This document shows, in pieces, positions 48,212-59,972 of a DNA stretch of 64,000 nucleotides (the stretch's first letter is position 1; each line of letters starts with the position of its first letter). Below the pieces are notes generated by a model. It was given only the letters and a program-made list of their open reading frames with translations, was not told the origin of the DNA and made no database searches. The DNA comes from Azolla caroliniana (lineage: Eukaryota > Polypodiophyta), in assembly GCA_043228905.1 (NCBI GenBank), contig JBHGNT010000011.1:13702001-13766000 (forward strand). The letters run 5' to 3'. The position numbers and the translations under genes are program-made.

Positions 48212-49559
48212 GTTATGTTATCTGCTTCATTCCCATATTTCTTGACTATAGAAATTAAATCATACTAAACTTTGATGAATATTAACAGTGGACCTATAAA
48301 ATATATATCTGGATCAGGAACAAGGATGCTTCTTAATTGTACATTGAAGCATACATTCATAGTTTCGCAAAGGCACTTTGCATCTGAATCGAAAGATGAA
48401 GATGATGATGTGGAAGCACGGTTGATGAGAGATGATGATAGCGGTGAGGGCTTTATGAATGGTCCAAGCTATAGTATGAATGATATGAATTTTGAGGATT
48501 ATCAGGAGGAACTGCCATTTGATGGTAGTAGTGAAGCACCGTGGAAAAGGCCTGTGGATGGGATGCAAGCTAGGGATGGAGACGGTGACTTGAGTGATGA
48601 GGATTCAGGTGATGACTTAAATGAGCCCAGTGATGAGGAGTTTGAAGGTGGGGAAAAAACAGATGAGGAGCTAGATGAGCTACTTGCGAATACTCCGCTT
48701 TTTGATCCACCTGAATTTGAGGAACCTGGTGCCCCTGAACAGGATTTCAGTTTCAGACCAGAGGGTCCAGTCTATTATCCTGGAATGGAATATGATCCAG
48801 AGGTGGGTTGAAGGCTGTTGCTCTCTAACATTTGTCAGAAAAGTATTCAAGTTACTGCTTTATGAAACTGGCAGAAACTGTTTTTACATGTGAAATAATA
48901 ATGTCCGCTTCTTGGTGTGGACTTCCTCTGTAGGAGCTTGATATAACAAGGCCTTTGCCACCTCGACGGAGAGAACCTCGGGAGAAAGAGGCATTTGCAG
49001 TACAAGATGTCATTGACAAAGCAGATTTTCGAGTAAGAGTGCTTCAAAATAATGTAGTTCTGGGATTCTGGCTGTACTATCACAATGCATTGTAACCTGA
49101 ATTCTTTTATCCCCCACCATGCAGAATGTTAGGTTTCTCACCAGATTTATCACTGAGACCGGGACTATTATAGCACGGAAAGAGGTATTGTTTAACATTG
49201 AACCACTGAAATGAGAGTATTTTAGGCTTGTTATGATTGTGTGAATGTTAATATTTGTGTCCTGCTGGCAGTTCAAAATGCGAACCAAGTCTCACAACAG
49301 GATCACGAAAGCTATCAAGACAGCGAGATTCTTTGGTTTGATGCCCTACACCAACATGGGACGACCTAAATATGTCTTCAATGAACCCTTTGATGAAATG
49401 TCTGGATTCTATGAGACCGATGAGGAAGAAGCAAAATTAGCAGGTAATGAGGGATTCGAGGGAAGGTTTCGTGGCAACAATAATAGAGATGGTAGATTTA
49501 TTAGGAGGTTTCCACAAAGGCCAGGAGGATTTAGTGGCTCAGGATTTGGGCGTCGCTAA
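40655..49559 (+). CDS. bS18m: mitochondrial ribosomal protein bS18m, six exons, with a copia element in intron 2
   Basis: Exons: 40655-40873, 41416-41455, 48318-48802, 48934-49032, 49125-49184, 49272-49559. The frame is continuous over 397 codons (396 residues). The bacterial S18 core spans exons 4-6: [20 protein letters not shown] and [19 protein letters not shown], the expected FL..FI.E.G.I..R... and ...AIK.AR..GL.P signature of the small-subunit protein that partners S6 near the platform. The N-terminus ([20 protein letters not shown], then Ser/Pro) is a good mitochondrial presequence, which is why I start at 40655 and not at the in-frame ATG at 40556. Exon 3 codes an unusually long acidic region (residues about 105-250, many Asp/Glu). 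The last 35 residues are a Gly/Arg/Phe-rich tail ([25 protein letters not shown]). The acceptor of exon 3 is the least certain: the AG at 48317 keeps the frame, whereas the nearer TTAACAG at about 48289 would meet a stop. Confidence 0.84.
42405..42409. repeat. target site duplication of the copia element, left
   Basis: ATTAA immediately before the left LTR, repeated at 47870-47874. Five bases is the copia size. Confidence 0.9.
42410..43043 (-). repeat. copia 3' LTR (left on the plus strand), 634 bp
   Basis: On the minus strand it opens TGTTAGATATAATC and closes ATTTCTAATA. It is near-identical to 47236-47869; the visible difference is AATCAAG here versus AATCGAG there. It contains two inverted repeats (42659-42673/42693-42707 and 42761-42769/42781-42789). 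The 125-codon plus-strand frame inside it is an accidental ORF present in both LTRs. Confidence 0.96.
43038..47132 (-). pseudogene. copia gag-pol, two premature stops in integrase
   Basis: One frame of 1365 codons runs from ATG at 47132 to the stop at 43038-43040, interrupted by TGA at 45501-45503 and TGA at 45276-45278. Domains in order: gag with a CX2CX4HX4C zinc knuckle ([14 protein letters not shown], about residue 250); protease DSGASRHM; integrase HHCC zinc finger (HERFGHLN...CDACMMGKH) and core, where both stops fall; an [17 protein letters not shown]-type segment; reverse transcriptase ([32 protein letters not shown]); and RNase H ([15 protein letters not shown]). Both stops fit C-to-T type transitions on one or the other strand. 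Protease precedes the stops, but integrase, reverse transcriptase and RNase H cannot be made by normal translation. Confidence 0.94.
43044..43055 (-). other. copia polypurine tract
   Basis: On the minus strand TTGAGGGGGCG lies immediately before the 3' LTR, where plus-strand DNA synthesis is primed. Confidence 0.75.
47224..47235 (-). other. copia primer-binding site (initiator tRNA-Met type)
   Basis: TGGTATCAGAGC on the minus strand directly follows the 5' LTR. This is the classic plant copia primer site, complementary to the 3' end of initiator tRNA-Met. Confidence 0.93.
47236..47869 (-). repeat. copia 5' LTR (right on the plus strand), 634 bp
   Basis: It has the same length as 42410-43043 and near-identical sequence. 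It starts TGTTAGA and ends TCTAATA on the minus strand, so the 3' terminal dinucleotide is TA, not the usual CA, in both LTRs. Confidence 0.96.
47870..47874. repeat. target site duplication of the copia element, right
   Basis: ATTAA, the partner of 42405-42409. Confidence 0.9.
48165..48210. repeat. (CT)n microsatellite in bS18m intron 2
   Basis: A run of about 20 CT dinucleotides about 110 bases before the exon 3 acceptor. Confidence 0.9.
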
Positions 49560-49822
49560 CTTTAATGTAGTTTCTTGAGACTCTTGAGTATTGTGGATAG
49601 ATTAGTTGTTAGTGGTTGGAGTCACAGCTAATAATTCGATCGATCTCAAGTTCTAGGAATTTGAGGCTCTTTGCTTGGTCTAATCTCTAACTAGCAACTA
49701 CTCTTTTAGCCTCTGAGGAGGTAATTTGCGGCACTGCTATGTTCAAGTAAATCAGCATTTTTGTATGTAGTCTTGTATATCTACATCACACTAGACTAGT
49801 TAAACCATAAAAAAGGGTGATT

Positions 49823-50047
49823 CTATTTGCAGCCTGATTGCTATTCTCCCGATAACCTAAATAAAAGTCAAAGCTAATTGGGATATAACATTTGCACTGA
49901 TATCCAATCTAAAAGAAAAAAACAACTGAGACTATCTATTTGCAGCCTGATTGCTATTCTCTCAATAGCCTAAATAAAAGTCAAAGCTAATTGGGATATA
50001 ACCTTTGCACTGATATCCAATCTAAAAGAAAAAAACAACTGAGACTA
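49823..50047. repeat. two-copy tandem duplication, 113-bp unit, 3' of bS18m
   Basis: CTATTTGCAGCCTGATTGC starts at 49823 and 49936. Only about five differences separate the copies. Each copy carries an AATAAA (49860 and 49973), so it may duplicate the polyadenylation signal of bS18m. Confidence 0.9.
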
Positions 50048-50330
50048 AAAAGGAAAATATATTTGATGCTTATCAATCATTAGAAATATATTCAATACTA
50101 ATGAATCTGAACCTGTTTATATGCTTGAGTGTTGTGAGAGTAAGAGAGCTGATTTTAACATTGTATTCACCTGTTCCAATATAGAGCAAACGTTTCTTTG
50201 AATATGGAACTGCCTATTAGAAAGAGGATGAGATTTATGTGAGAATATAGAACTCATGTTTTTCTCAAAAGACCATTTTGATAACCTTGACTATCATTGC
50301 TGATTGTTGTCCATTAAATGTGTAAGCCAT

Positions 50331-50548
50331 TAAAAGACTGTATTGTAACTAAATGTTCATTTTCATGCTAATATATATTGTTGACTATTTGAGATTAGTA
50401 ACTTCAACTGCTGCTGTGGTTTTGATTGGTCAATCTTATTAAAAGACTTTATTGTAACTAAATGTTCATTTTCATGTTAATATATATTGTTAACCATTTG
50501 AGATTAGTAACTTCAACTTCCGCTGTGGTTTTGATTGGTCAATCTTAT
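50331..50548. repeat. two-copy tandem duplication, 109-bp unit
   Basis: TTAAAAGACT.TATTGTAACTAAATG occurs at 50331 and 50440. Both copies continue through GAGATTAGTAACTTCAACT and TGTGGTTTTGATTGGTCAAT. Confidence 0.9.
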
Positions 50549-52500
50549 TGATAATGTAAACAACCCTTTCCTGTTCGATAGAATGCCTAAAACTTTATGT
50601 GAAGAAACCAGACAAATCAGGAAAGAAGTTTAAAGTGATGTACTATCTTGGAAATGCATTTTGAAAGTGAACTGCAGATATATATATATATATATGTACA
50701 GATAGATAGATAGATAAATGTTTTTTTACTAATCTCCTGCTGTGTAATTATTGTCTATTATTAAGAGAAATAAACCTTATATTTGTCTGTACCAGTAAGT
50801 ATCAAAGCCACATTTCTTCTGTCCATCTTATTGTTTGTTCTAGTTTAGTATTGAATTGTTTTCTCACTTTTAACATGTCTCTATTGCTTGTCACCATCTT
50901 TTCTAACAGTCAGTATCAAAGTGAGAATTTGTTCTACTTTAGTAGCAAATTGTTTTGTTGCCAATATGTCTCTAATAATTGCCACAACTTTTTCTATGGC
51001 TTTTCTATGACAGCCCATGACCATCATGTAATTATGATTCTCCTAGATTACAATGACGTTGTAAGCTCTACACAACCTTGTTTCCTGTCAAATGTAAATT
51101 GGAAGCAAGACATCAGCATATTCATCCAAAATTTAGTGACTGCATATTTGACGATTCAGATTTTCCTACTTGCCAATGGGCAACACAAATAAAGTTGATA
51201 AATGATGACAATATGGATGGTTGGTATAAGACCTTGATTGTATTTTGTAACAAAATTATGGAGTGGTAATATGAACTCAAACTTGTGGAGTTTATAGGAA
51301 GTTTGGTTTGCCGTGTGTCACATCGATTCACGTTAAATAGTAGAACTATGGATAGCTTAGACACTATATTTGGTACATACATGAAAACTTCATGAACATA
51401 TCTCCATTTAAGAGCTCCCAAATCTAGAATATTAGTCAAGTGTATCCCTTGTACAACCAGTAAATAGGTTTGGGTTCATGTTCAATGATTGGATGCTAGT
51501 TTGAAAGAGTCAATGAAAATAACTTCACTTTCTAAAGCAACAACCATAATAAAATACGTGATCCTTTGTCAAGCCTTGAGAGTTCATCCGACCTTATAAA
51601 TTATAAAAAGATTGATTCATATACTCCTTTATGAGGTTTAATCGAAGATGAACATTTTCCAAATGTTGACATTCCACATTCCATCTTTTTCAAATGCAAT
51701 CAATTTTTGTAATGTTGGAGGGTTGGTTGTTATTGCTATATGTCCAACTAACTAACTTGACATGAATTCAAGCATGATGAGACTGTGTAGTTTATCCAAT
51801 CAAGCTTTCCCTTTGATGTTACTTGCAATTGAGTCTTGTTGCACGAGGAGTTCCGTAAAGAGAAATATCCAATGGAGAATTAGTAATGAGGAATTAGGAG
51901 ATCGTCAAATTACAATTACAAAAGAGGATTGGATACAATAGGGGGCTCTATCACATGTGCTCCCAAGTGGGGTAGAGATATATGCAACTCCATGATAAAG
52001 TGAGGAATTAACCTTAGAACTTCTTCCAAGGTTGCCTTGAAGATAAGAAGCTATCATTAACTTTAACAACTAGCCCATCTACCACAAAAAACACTACTCT
52101 TGTTGTTGATCACACTCAAGAGGGTAGTCAGTGCTCGTTGACACCAACAAGTTGCACCCCATAGAGCAAAACTCAATGGGATGCCAAAAAAGCAATCAAT
52201 GATCGATTGCATTCTCTGGGAAAATTTGAAAGCCCCTTGATCAGTGAATCGGAGCAACAAGAATCAACGTTACCGATGGTTACGTTTCTATGGAACGGAT
52301 CGGCACTTGCATTGGCTGAGAGAGCTTCAAGTAGAGGCCAGCCTTACACTTGACCAAAATCCAACCGCATCATGGGGCATTTCATGGGACACCCACCCGC
52401 CCAAGAAGCCACCCATTGATTGCATTGGGTTTGGGTTTTAACAAATGAAAGCATATAATTTCAATGCTTCTTCTCCCTAGGGGTCCCAGGGGAGAGGAAG
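50549..52500. other. intergenic, no recognised gene
   Basis: It holds a short (TA)n/(GATA)n tract at 50680-50716. The short frames (for example 52063-52260 minus, 52244-52441 plus) show no family motif. Confidence 0.5.
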
Positions 52501-52557
52501 ATTAGAGAGCAGTAAGTACATATGTAGTGTATGTATGTATTCCTCTGTTTTTTGCAG

Positions 52558-52797
52558 GGCCAGTTGAAGATGACATGCAGAGGATGATGGTGACCTTGAT
52601 AAACAGAAGAGGAGGAGGAGGAAAAAGGATCCCCACCCCATGCACAGGACTCTCTGATGAAGGCTGTATTAAAGACTCTCTCTTAGGATGGGTGATCAGT
52701 GGATCAAAAGCCAGCTCTTGTAATTTCTCTGCATCCCTGTGGAGAGTTGAGCTGTTACTACTACACCTCCCTGCACGATCAAAAGAGGTATGTATAT
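52558..52797 (+). other. possible internal exon of an unidentified transcript
   Basis: A 240-base stretch, GC-richer than its surroundings, is bounded by a good acceptor (CTGTTTTTTGCAG|GG) and a good donor (AAAGAG|GTATGT). One plus frame is open for exactly 80 codons, but it resembles no family I know. Further acceptor-like sites occur at about 53023 (TGCATTTCAG) and 53455 (ATTTGCAG), and the sequence around 53.0-53.6 kb has stops in all frames. A long non-coding RNA or an unrecognised gene are both possible. Confidence 0.28.
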
Positions 52798-53659
52798 ACG
52801 CTTGCCTGGCCACATTCAAAATATTAGTGTAGGCTTATTAATGGCCGGGAATGCAAGATTAGATGTTTGAGGAGGTTTAGGATTCATATGAGCAGCTTAT
52901 AAAGAAGCTATGGTGTCCTCATTCAATGCCCAAACTGAAAAGCTCTCCTGCACAGCGTGGTAAACATCAAGATTTGGGCTGTTGATCCTCCCTCCTGGGT
53001 AAGTTCTCTTTCCTGCATTTCAGAAGATTGGATGACCTCACACGAACTTCAATATCCTTGTGTCTGTGGATTCTAACACATTTAGTGTTGTATAGCGCTG
53101 CTTTTACGATCTCAAGCTGGAAAATGCAGGATATAGTTGCAGGCTTTGGGAAAATAAGTGTCTATACAAGAGAAGTTCTCGATGATTTTTGTCAAGACTC
53201 AAGATTGCGGTAGATTAGGTCAGGTGCTTTCGATTACCTGCTTCACTGTGAGAAGCTTTAGGATCACCAATGGATCTCTTCCTGCACATGACTGATTTGG
53301 GACTCAGCTGAAGCCACGTCAACGGGCCTCTCTGCTCATCTGGTGATTGAACATTGTGTTAGTGAGGTTCGTTGCTTGCTGCTCACATTTTTTATTTTGT
53401 GAATGTTATGGCATGAATGTCTCAAGTCAAGTCAAATCAGGATATTCATTTGCAGGCACAAAGGCTAGATATTTTGTCAGGTTCCATCTTTTGTTTTCGG
53501 AAGGGCAGTGATGATGTAACAGCTGACTTGCTGGAATCTGTTGTCCATCCAGAGGAGGTGACATCATTGTGCAGCTGGCTTAACATGGCTCACCTATCAT
53601 CGCCTGTAATCATGCTTCTATGGGCATGGGGCATTCTGTGAAGAAGCCAAAACTACAGA

Positions 53660-55330
53660 TGTTGTACAGATCTTTCATCATATTGTATTTTTTTCTTGAC
53701 TTTTCGGTATAGAACAGAGTGGATAAAGGATACAGTCAGCCGATTATTCTTATATGTATGAGCTAGCAATTATATGTGTGATCCAGTTGATGCCCAAGAA
53801 TAAGTTTTTATAACATTCTTAAGCTAAGTCAAGGAGCTTCTAACCATGGTCTGGAGGTGGATGTCATTTGATTTAGATAGTGCACCTGAAATCGATCTGA
53901 TGGTTAAAAGAACCATCTTATTTAAATAGACAACTCAATCTTCTTGAATTTCTTCATGAGTGCTTAAATACTTATCGAAGACCTAATGTGTACATCCATT
54001 ACCACATTTTATTAGAGACAGACACATAAGGGAGCCATAATGGCAGGTGATAAACACCAATTGCTTCTCCCTTTCTTGCTAACTGTGCATAGATTTGATT
54101 CTGATTCCTCAAAAGGGGATTTAATGAGAGTAAGCCCATATGGTTGTAATTTAGTCAGTATGGTTGTCTTAATACTAGGGTGTAACCTTAGAGAGGCGGC
54201 CTTCAAATTGGTTAGATTTCCTAAACATCCATGATCTTAATGCTTGATGTGTCTGCATAATTCATGATGATTCTTTGGTTTTACAAGCATGAAATGTATA
54301 ATTACTATGCATGAATGAGTGGTAGCGAGGAATCACAACATAGAACCCTTTGCTGTTTATCAATGATTCCCTAATGTGTTTTTCTTTGGAGCTCTTTTGT
54401 AACTTTTGTACAACATAATACTTAATACAATTGTGCATTGTAAAAAGGAAAGAGAGGCAGGTGGTAAATGCCTGAAGATTGGTCCAAACAGATATAAAAT
54501 CTGGAGATCAACGTAAGTTCTATACTAGCCTATATATTGAGATAACACAATTTAGCAACATTGTGCTGGTATATTGATGGCCTCTACGTTGCGATGTATG
54601 TGCATAGAAAGTCTGATAAGGTTTGGAGCGTTCCATTTGCACAGCTGTGCAAAAGTTCGATTTTCACACACTTGTTACTCTTTCCCCTCACAACCGACCT
54701 TAAACATGAGAGAATTCCATTGATACATACCATTCCATTCATTCTGAAGAAAAGACATGCATAGTATATGCCCATAAAGATCTTCTCCCATTCGTTGAAA
54801 TCTTAAGGCTAAAGCTTGCCAATATATGGAGATTAAAGAGCTTAGAAGTCCACAAGTCATGTGCATTGTCGATTCGTATTGAGGTTTTCAGATCCAGCCA
54901 GTTAAGTCGTCTTAGGGATATTTCTACAGAGATTTAGATGCCGCAGAATTATTGGATTGGATGAATCAGCTGTAATATGTATAAAACCCAAGTTCATGTA
55001 AAGTTCTGAATTCAAAACAACTTGGGAATCTGAGCCTGAAATATTTGATCTGTGAGTGGGAGAGGTGCAGGAATGAGCATTTACTGCTACTACCTGTTGG
55101 AATCCTTTATTGAAGTCTGAGTTGGATATTAATTTTCCAATGTTAACAAATTGTGATATGCATTTGATTCATGATACCTTGAAATGTTTTGGCATTTATA
55201 TGTGAAAAGGCAATGTACTACTACAAAGCCTCTGATGAGAATTTGGAGGTATCTTTAGAGCTGGGAAGATACTTGTTTTGGAAGCCATGCACTGAATAAA
55301 CAGACAGTCTGCATGAGTTGAACTGTGAAC
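53660..55330. other. intergenic, no gene seen
   Basis: Only short frames without motifs are present. The right end probably includes the 3' UTR of the minus-strand receptor kinase gene. Confidence 0.5.
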
Positions 55331-55338
55331 AATATTCA

Positions 55339-55344
55339 TTTATT
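55339..55344 (-). terminator. putative polyadenylation signal of the receptor kinase gene
   Basis: AATAAA on the minus strand, about 200 bases past the stop codon at 55544. Confidence 0.4.
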
Positions 55345-55543
55345 TATGCTTGTGTATGTATGTATGTATGACATAGTTTAACATTGAGCTGCCGGTATAC
55401 CCAAAAATGAAAGACCTAGGACGAACAGCATGAGAAACTTGGTGTTCAAATTTTTTTGTTTATGATGATGCGTGATGGATCAAACATTTGATCTATGATG
55501 ATGCTTGATGGATTGCAGCCATGTGGGGAGTCGTTACATCTCA

Positions 55544-58500
55544 TCACATGGAAATGAGATCAGGTGTTGGCGAAGCATTAGAAGAGAAAGAATTAGAGGG
55601 ATGGGCTGGAAAGCAACTGGCTAGTAAGGCATCTGTGGATTTGGCAGAATGAATTATGTCAAGATCAGTGCTGCTACTGCTAATTGTGCTGGTGGCTAGG
55701 TGCTGCTGCATTCGTATATCATCTGTGGTGGCCCCAGTACTGGATGGGGAATGGGGATGTTGTTGGCGTTGCTTCTGCAGTTGTGTAGTGGCCATACTAG
55801 TGTTAATGGTGGCACGGCTGGTGCCGATGTTCCTAGTCCTAGTGTAAATATTACAATCGGATGGGGCATGATCCGAAAGAATTTGAACAACCTCGTGCAT
55901 AGAGGGGCGCTGTGCGGGCAGATCGGACACACATTGGAGAGCAACACGCAGAAGCACAATGGCCTGTTGCTGCTGTGCCATGCTGGGTGCCAATCGAGAG
56001 TCTAGAATCTCATCAATTACCTGAAGCATGCCATGATTACCTTGCTTTCCCACATTCTTCACTTTACTCTTTGCCCACTGTGCAATGTTCACACCTTCAC
56101 CAAACTCCGGCTCTAGAGGTCGTTTCCCCGTTAGCAGCTCCAGGAGCACTGTCCCAAAGCTGTAGGTATCGCTCTTCTCGTCCACCGTCAGAGTGTAAAC
56201 ATACTCTGAAATGACACCATCGGGCATGATTAATGTAGTATGCTCACATCACTCAATTTTACTAGATGAAAAGTCAAGAGCGTTTACCTGGTGCTATGTA
56301 TCCATAAGAGCCAGCTACAGAGGTCATGGATTCTGGGTCATTGTTGGGGCCTTTGCAGGTGTTGAGCGCCTTGGCCAGCCCAAAGTCGGCCACATGCGCC
56401 TCAAATTTGGAATCGAGTAGAATGTTGTTGGATTTGACATCCCTGTGGACAATTCGTGGCGAACAATCATGGTGGAGGTATCTCAGCCCATTCGCAGCTT
56501 CCAATGCAATTTTGTACCTCAGTGACCAATCCAAGGCAGAGCCACCCTTGGGCCCATGCAGAAGCTCACCCAAGCTACCATTGGGCATGTACTCATAAAC
56601 CAGAAAGTTGGTCTCTCTGCTGGAGCAGCATCCTAGCAGCTTCACTATATTCCTGTGTCTGATCTTGCCCAGAGTCTCTATCTCTGCACTGAATCCATGG
56701 TCTTCCTGAGAAGAACCACAACCCGCCTCTAATTTCACAATACGCCCGCTGCCTCCTCCTTTTCCTCCTGCGGCCGCTGCATTGTGAACTATCTTGCTGG
56801 CAGTAGATGGAAGCCTCTTCACAGCCACATATCCTGAGGGTGTGGCACACTTGTACACTGTTCCTGATGCCCCCTTTCCTATGATATTCTCGTCTGTCAG
56901 GCATGCCAGAACGTGACTCGCCCCGAAGTCTAGTTTCTGAAATGCCGTGAGCTTCCATGATGAGGCCCCAGAATAGCGTATCATCCCTGATGATCCGCGC
57001 CGATTAATGAAATGACATAGCATATGGCGATTGCAGAAGATAGCCGCCACTAGAACCGTCAGCGTAAGCGCTGAAATGATCCCCACTACTAACCAGTAGA
57101 AAATTTCAGGCTCTCTTCTAACTCTGCTCCTAAAAAGCTCTTCTTCGTCTGTATCCCCATTCCCTAAGGAATTATCTCTGCTGCTAGGAGCTGTGGCATT
57201 GGTAGCACATGGGATGAGCAGTTGGGCTCCACACAATCCTATGTTTCCCATGAAAGAGCTGGCATTGAATGCGGAAAATTGTCCCCCTTCTGGAATGACA
57301 CCAGAAAGGTTATTGTAGGAGAAATCGGCGGATGTAAGGGTCTGCATTTCTTGCAGTGACAAAGGGATGGTTCCTGTGAGATAGTTTCTGGAGAGGTTGA
57401 GAAAGTTGAGGACAGTGAGGTTGTGCAGTTGTGGAGGAATAATGCCGTCAAGCCGATTTCTGCTTAGGTCGAGGTAAGTTAAAGAGGAGCACAAACTGAG
57501 TTCTGATGGGATGGGTCCAACAATCCTGTTGTTGCTGCAATCCAGCTTGGAGAGGCGATCGAGATTGCTTATCTCATGAGGAAGGCTGCCAGCCAAACTA
57601 TTGCCACCCAATAAAAGTGATTCCAGGGCAGAAAAATTAGCTATGCTTGGCGGAATGGGTCCGCTAAGATGATTGTTAGATAAATCCAGCCGACCGAGCT
57701 GAGTATTGAATCCACTGATGTCTGGAATGGCACCGGTGAGATTATTTGACTGCATTTCTATCATCTGCAGACCAGGTAGCGCCAGCAAGTCTGCGGGAAT
57801 TGTGCCGGACAATCTGTTGTTGCCTAGCCGGAGCCGTTGTAGCTGCCAGCACTTGGCTGACAAGCTCTCAGGTATGGGTCCACTGAAGAAGTTGTTAAAG
57901 AGGATGAGGACTTGAAGGTTACTGCCAGAGCAGATACCAGGGGGCACCCGCCCCGTGAGAAGGTTAGAGGAGAGATCAACGTAGATTAGGTTTCCGTTCG
58001 ATCCAAGCTGTTGGGGTACGAGGCCCATTATCTGGTTCTGCCACAGAGAGAGAACGTGGAGTGACGGAAGGTCTCCTATGAAGGACGGAATGCTACCGCC
58101 AATCCGGTTGCGGAAGAGATGCAACAATTGGAGGCTGGTCATATTTTGCATCTCAGCGGGAATGGCACCGGACAGCCTGTTGTTAGACAGGTCTAAGAAC
58201 TGCAGGTGAACCAGATGGCCCACTGTATGAGGGATGGGACCAGTGAGGGAGTTGGTGTAGAGAAATAGAGACTGTAGGTTGGTGAGGTTCCGAAACAATT
58301 GCGGTGGAATAGTACCAGTGAGCCCACATTGCGCCATGTCCAGAACCGCCAGTTGTGTCAAAGAGCCGAACGATGGTGGGATGCCTCCGTCGAACTGGTT
58401 GTAATAGCCGAGGTAGAGCTCCTTAAGAAAGGCCAGATTCCCCAGCTCCAAAGGAATTCTGCCCGTCAGCGAGTTCCCGGAGAGGGCCAAGTAGACGAGG

Positions 58501-59333
58501 CTCTGCATTCCACCCAATTGCGGTGGGATGGAGCCATTGAAGTAATTGCCGCCCAAATGGAGGTGGCGCATGCTCCGGCGCAGCTTGCTGATCTCCACGG
58601 GCAAAGGACCTTCGAAGTTGTTGTTGTAGGCATCCAGGACTTCAAGCTGTGCAAGGTTGCTGAGATTGTGGGCCGGGAACTCTCCGGAAAACATGTTGTT
58701 AGAGAGGTTGAGGTACCGGAGGCTGGGGCCAATGCTGCAAACCTCAGCAGGGAGCTCACCTGTCAGGTTGTTTGCCGCCAGCGAGAGGCTCACTAAATTG
58801 TGAAGTTGCCCAATGGCAGGCGAGACGACGCCCGAGAGGTTCATGTAAGAGAGATCAAGGACCACGACGGCCATGTAATTTTCCTTACCACGATTGATAG
58901 TACTATCCCAATTGTCAATGTAATTGCAGGAAACCCCATTCCAAGTGCAAGGACTAGCAGTATAGTTGATCGCCATCGCGGCGGCATCAGTCGTGACATT
59001 ATCCAACTGCTGGGGCAGAAAGTGCACAGTCCAGCTGTTGAGGAAGTCCATGGGATCATCCAAGCTCTGCTTCAACGTCAAGAGGGCTTGCATTTCGTTG
59101 TGGATAGTATTATTACTCGTGGCTGCTGCCGGAGCAGCAAATGCAGTGGGAGGATGGGCAGCAGCTACAAGCAGCACTAGTGGAGATATGAAGACATAAG
59201 ATAGGGAGACAAGAACCATGGTGTAAATAACAGAAGCAGGGGTGGTGCCGTGTGGGCGGCGCGGCTTGAAGGAATCTGGCTTAGGATTGGGAGGCAGAAT
59301 TAGAAGAGGTAGCAGCAGGGGAGCCATGATCAT
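55544..59333 (-). CDS. CLV1/BAM: LRR receptor-like kinase of the CLAVATA1/BAM clade, two exons
   Basis: Exon 1 is 56288-59333 and exon 2 is 55544-56205; the 82-bp intron (CAG|GTAAAC ... TTTCAG|AG) splits the kinase APE motif, and the joined frame is 1235 residues. Order: signal-anchor-like segment (about 36-66), LRRNT with DPMDFLNSW (about 80-130), about 20 leucine-rich repeats (about 155-700), a transmembrane helix (about 745-767) and a Ser/Thr kinase. [44 protein letters not shown] and [13 protein letters not shown] are hallmarks of the CLV1/BAM clade, plasma-membrane receptors for CLE peptides in meristem control. Kinase residues: GKGASG at 819, catalytic Lys 839, HRD 963-965, DFG 983-985, so it looks active. 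Unusual points: about 25 extra residues (Ala/Gly-rich) between the catalytic Lys and helix C, a long N-terminal lead (an internal Met 39 at 59219 would give a neater signal peptide), and a Ser/Thr/Gln-rich C-terminal tail of over 100 residues. A single late intron is also what Arabidopsis CLV1 has. Confidence 0.95.
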
Positions 59334-59931
59334 GGGAGAAGAGTAAAAGGCTCACATGATTATTAGAGTAGGCATTTCATAATATATATGCAAAGCAGGG
59401 CAGGCTGAGGCATGCGTGTATGTATTTAGTTTTTGGGGGTTTTCTTTTTATGTGGGGGGGGGTAGGGAGAGCAATGAGATGGCTTGATTTCAGCACCTAC
59501 AACAAGCTCTCCTTTCTTTCATCAATGAGAAGAAGTTTATAAATTTGCCAGATTGACCCAAAAAGATAAAAGACAGAGAAAAAGCCCGAGGGGATGGCGA
59601 ACGACGACGACGACGAATTAATGGAAGAAGAAATGAGCTTAAAATTCAGCACCTCATCGACCAGAAAACCGCAACTCATCCTCCGCTCCGCCCCCTCTCT
59701 CTTCCATCTCTTTCCTTATTCCTTGGGTGCAGACAATAAGTACACTGAAAGATTCTGTCCTGGTGTGTGTGTGTGTGTGTGTGTGTGTGGATGCTCTCTC
59801 TCTCTCTCACACACACAACACACACACATATTTAGGTGCACCTACAACCAATTCCCAAAAGAATGTTTGAATTTCCAATGGCATGCACACTGCACAAAGC
59901 AGAGCAGTGTGGCCATCCCCGAGAGAAGGTG

Positions 59932-59972
<41 letters not shown>

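Noticed and set aside
52980-53000. Weak resemblance of CCCAGGAGGGA (minus strand) to a miR390-type sequence
   Set aside because: Too few matching bases, and no hairpin or second site was found.
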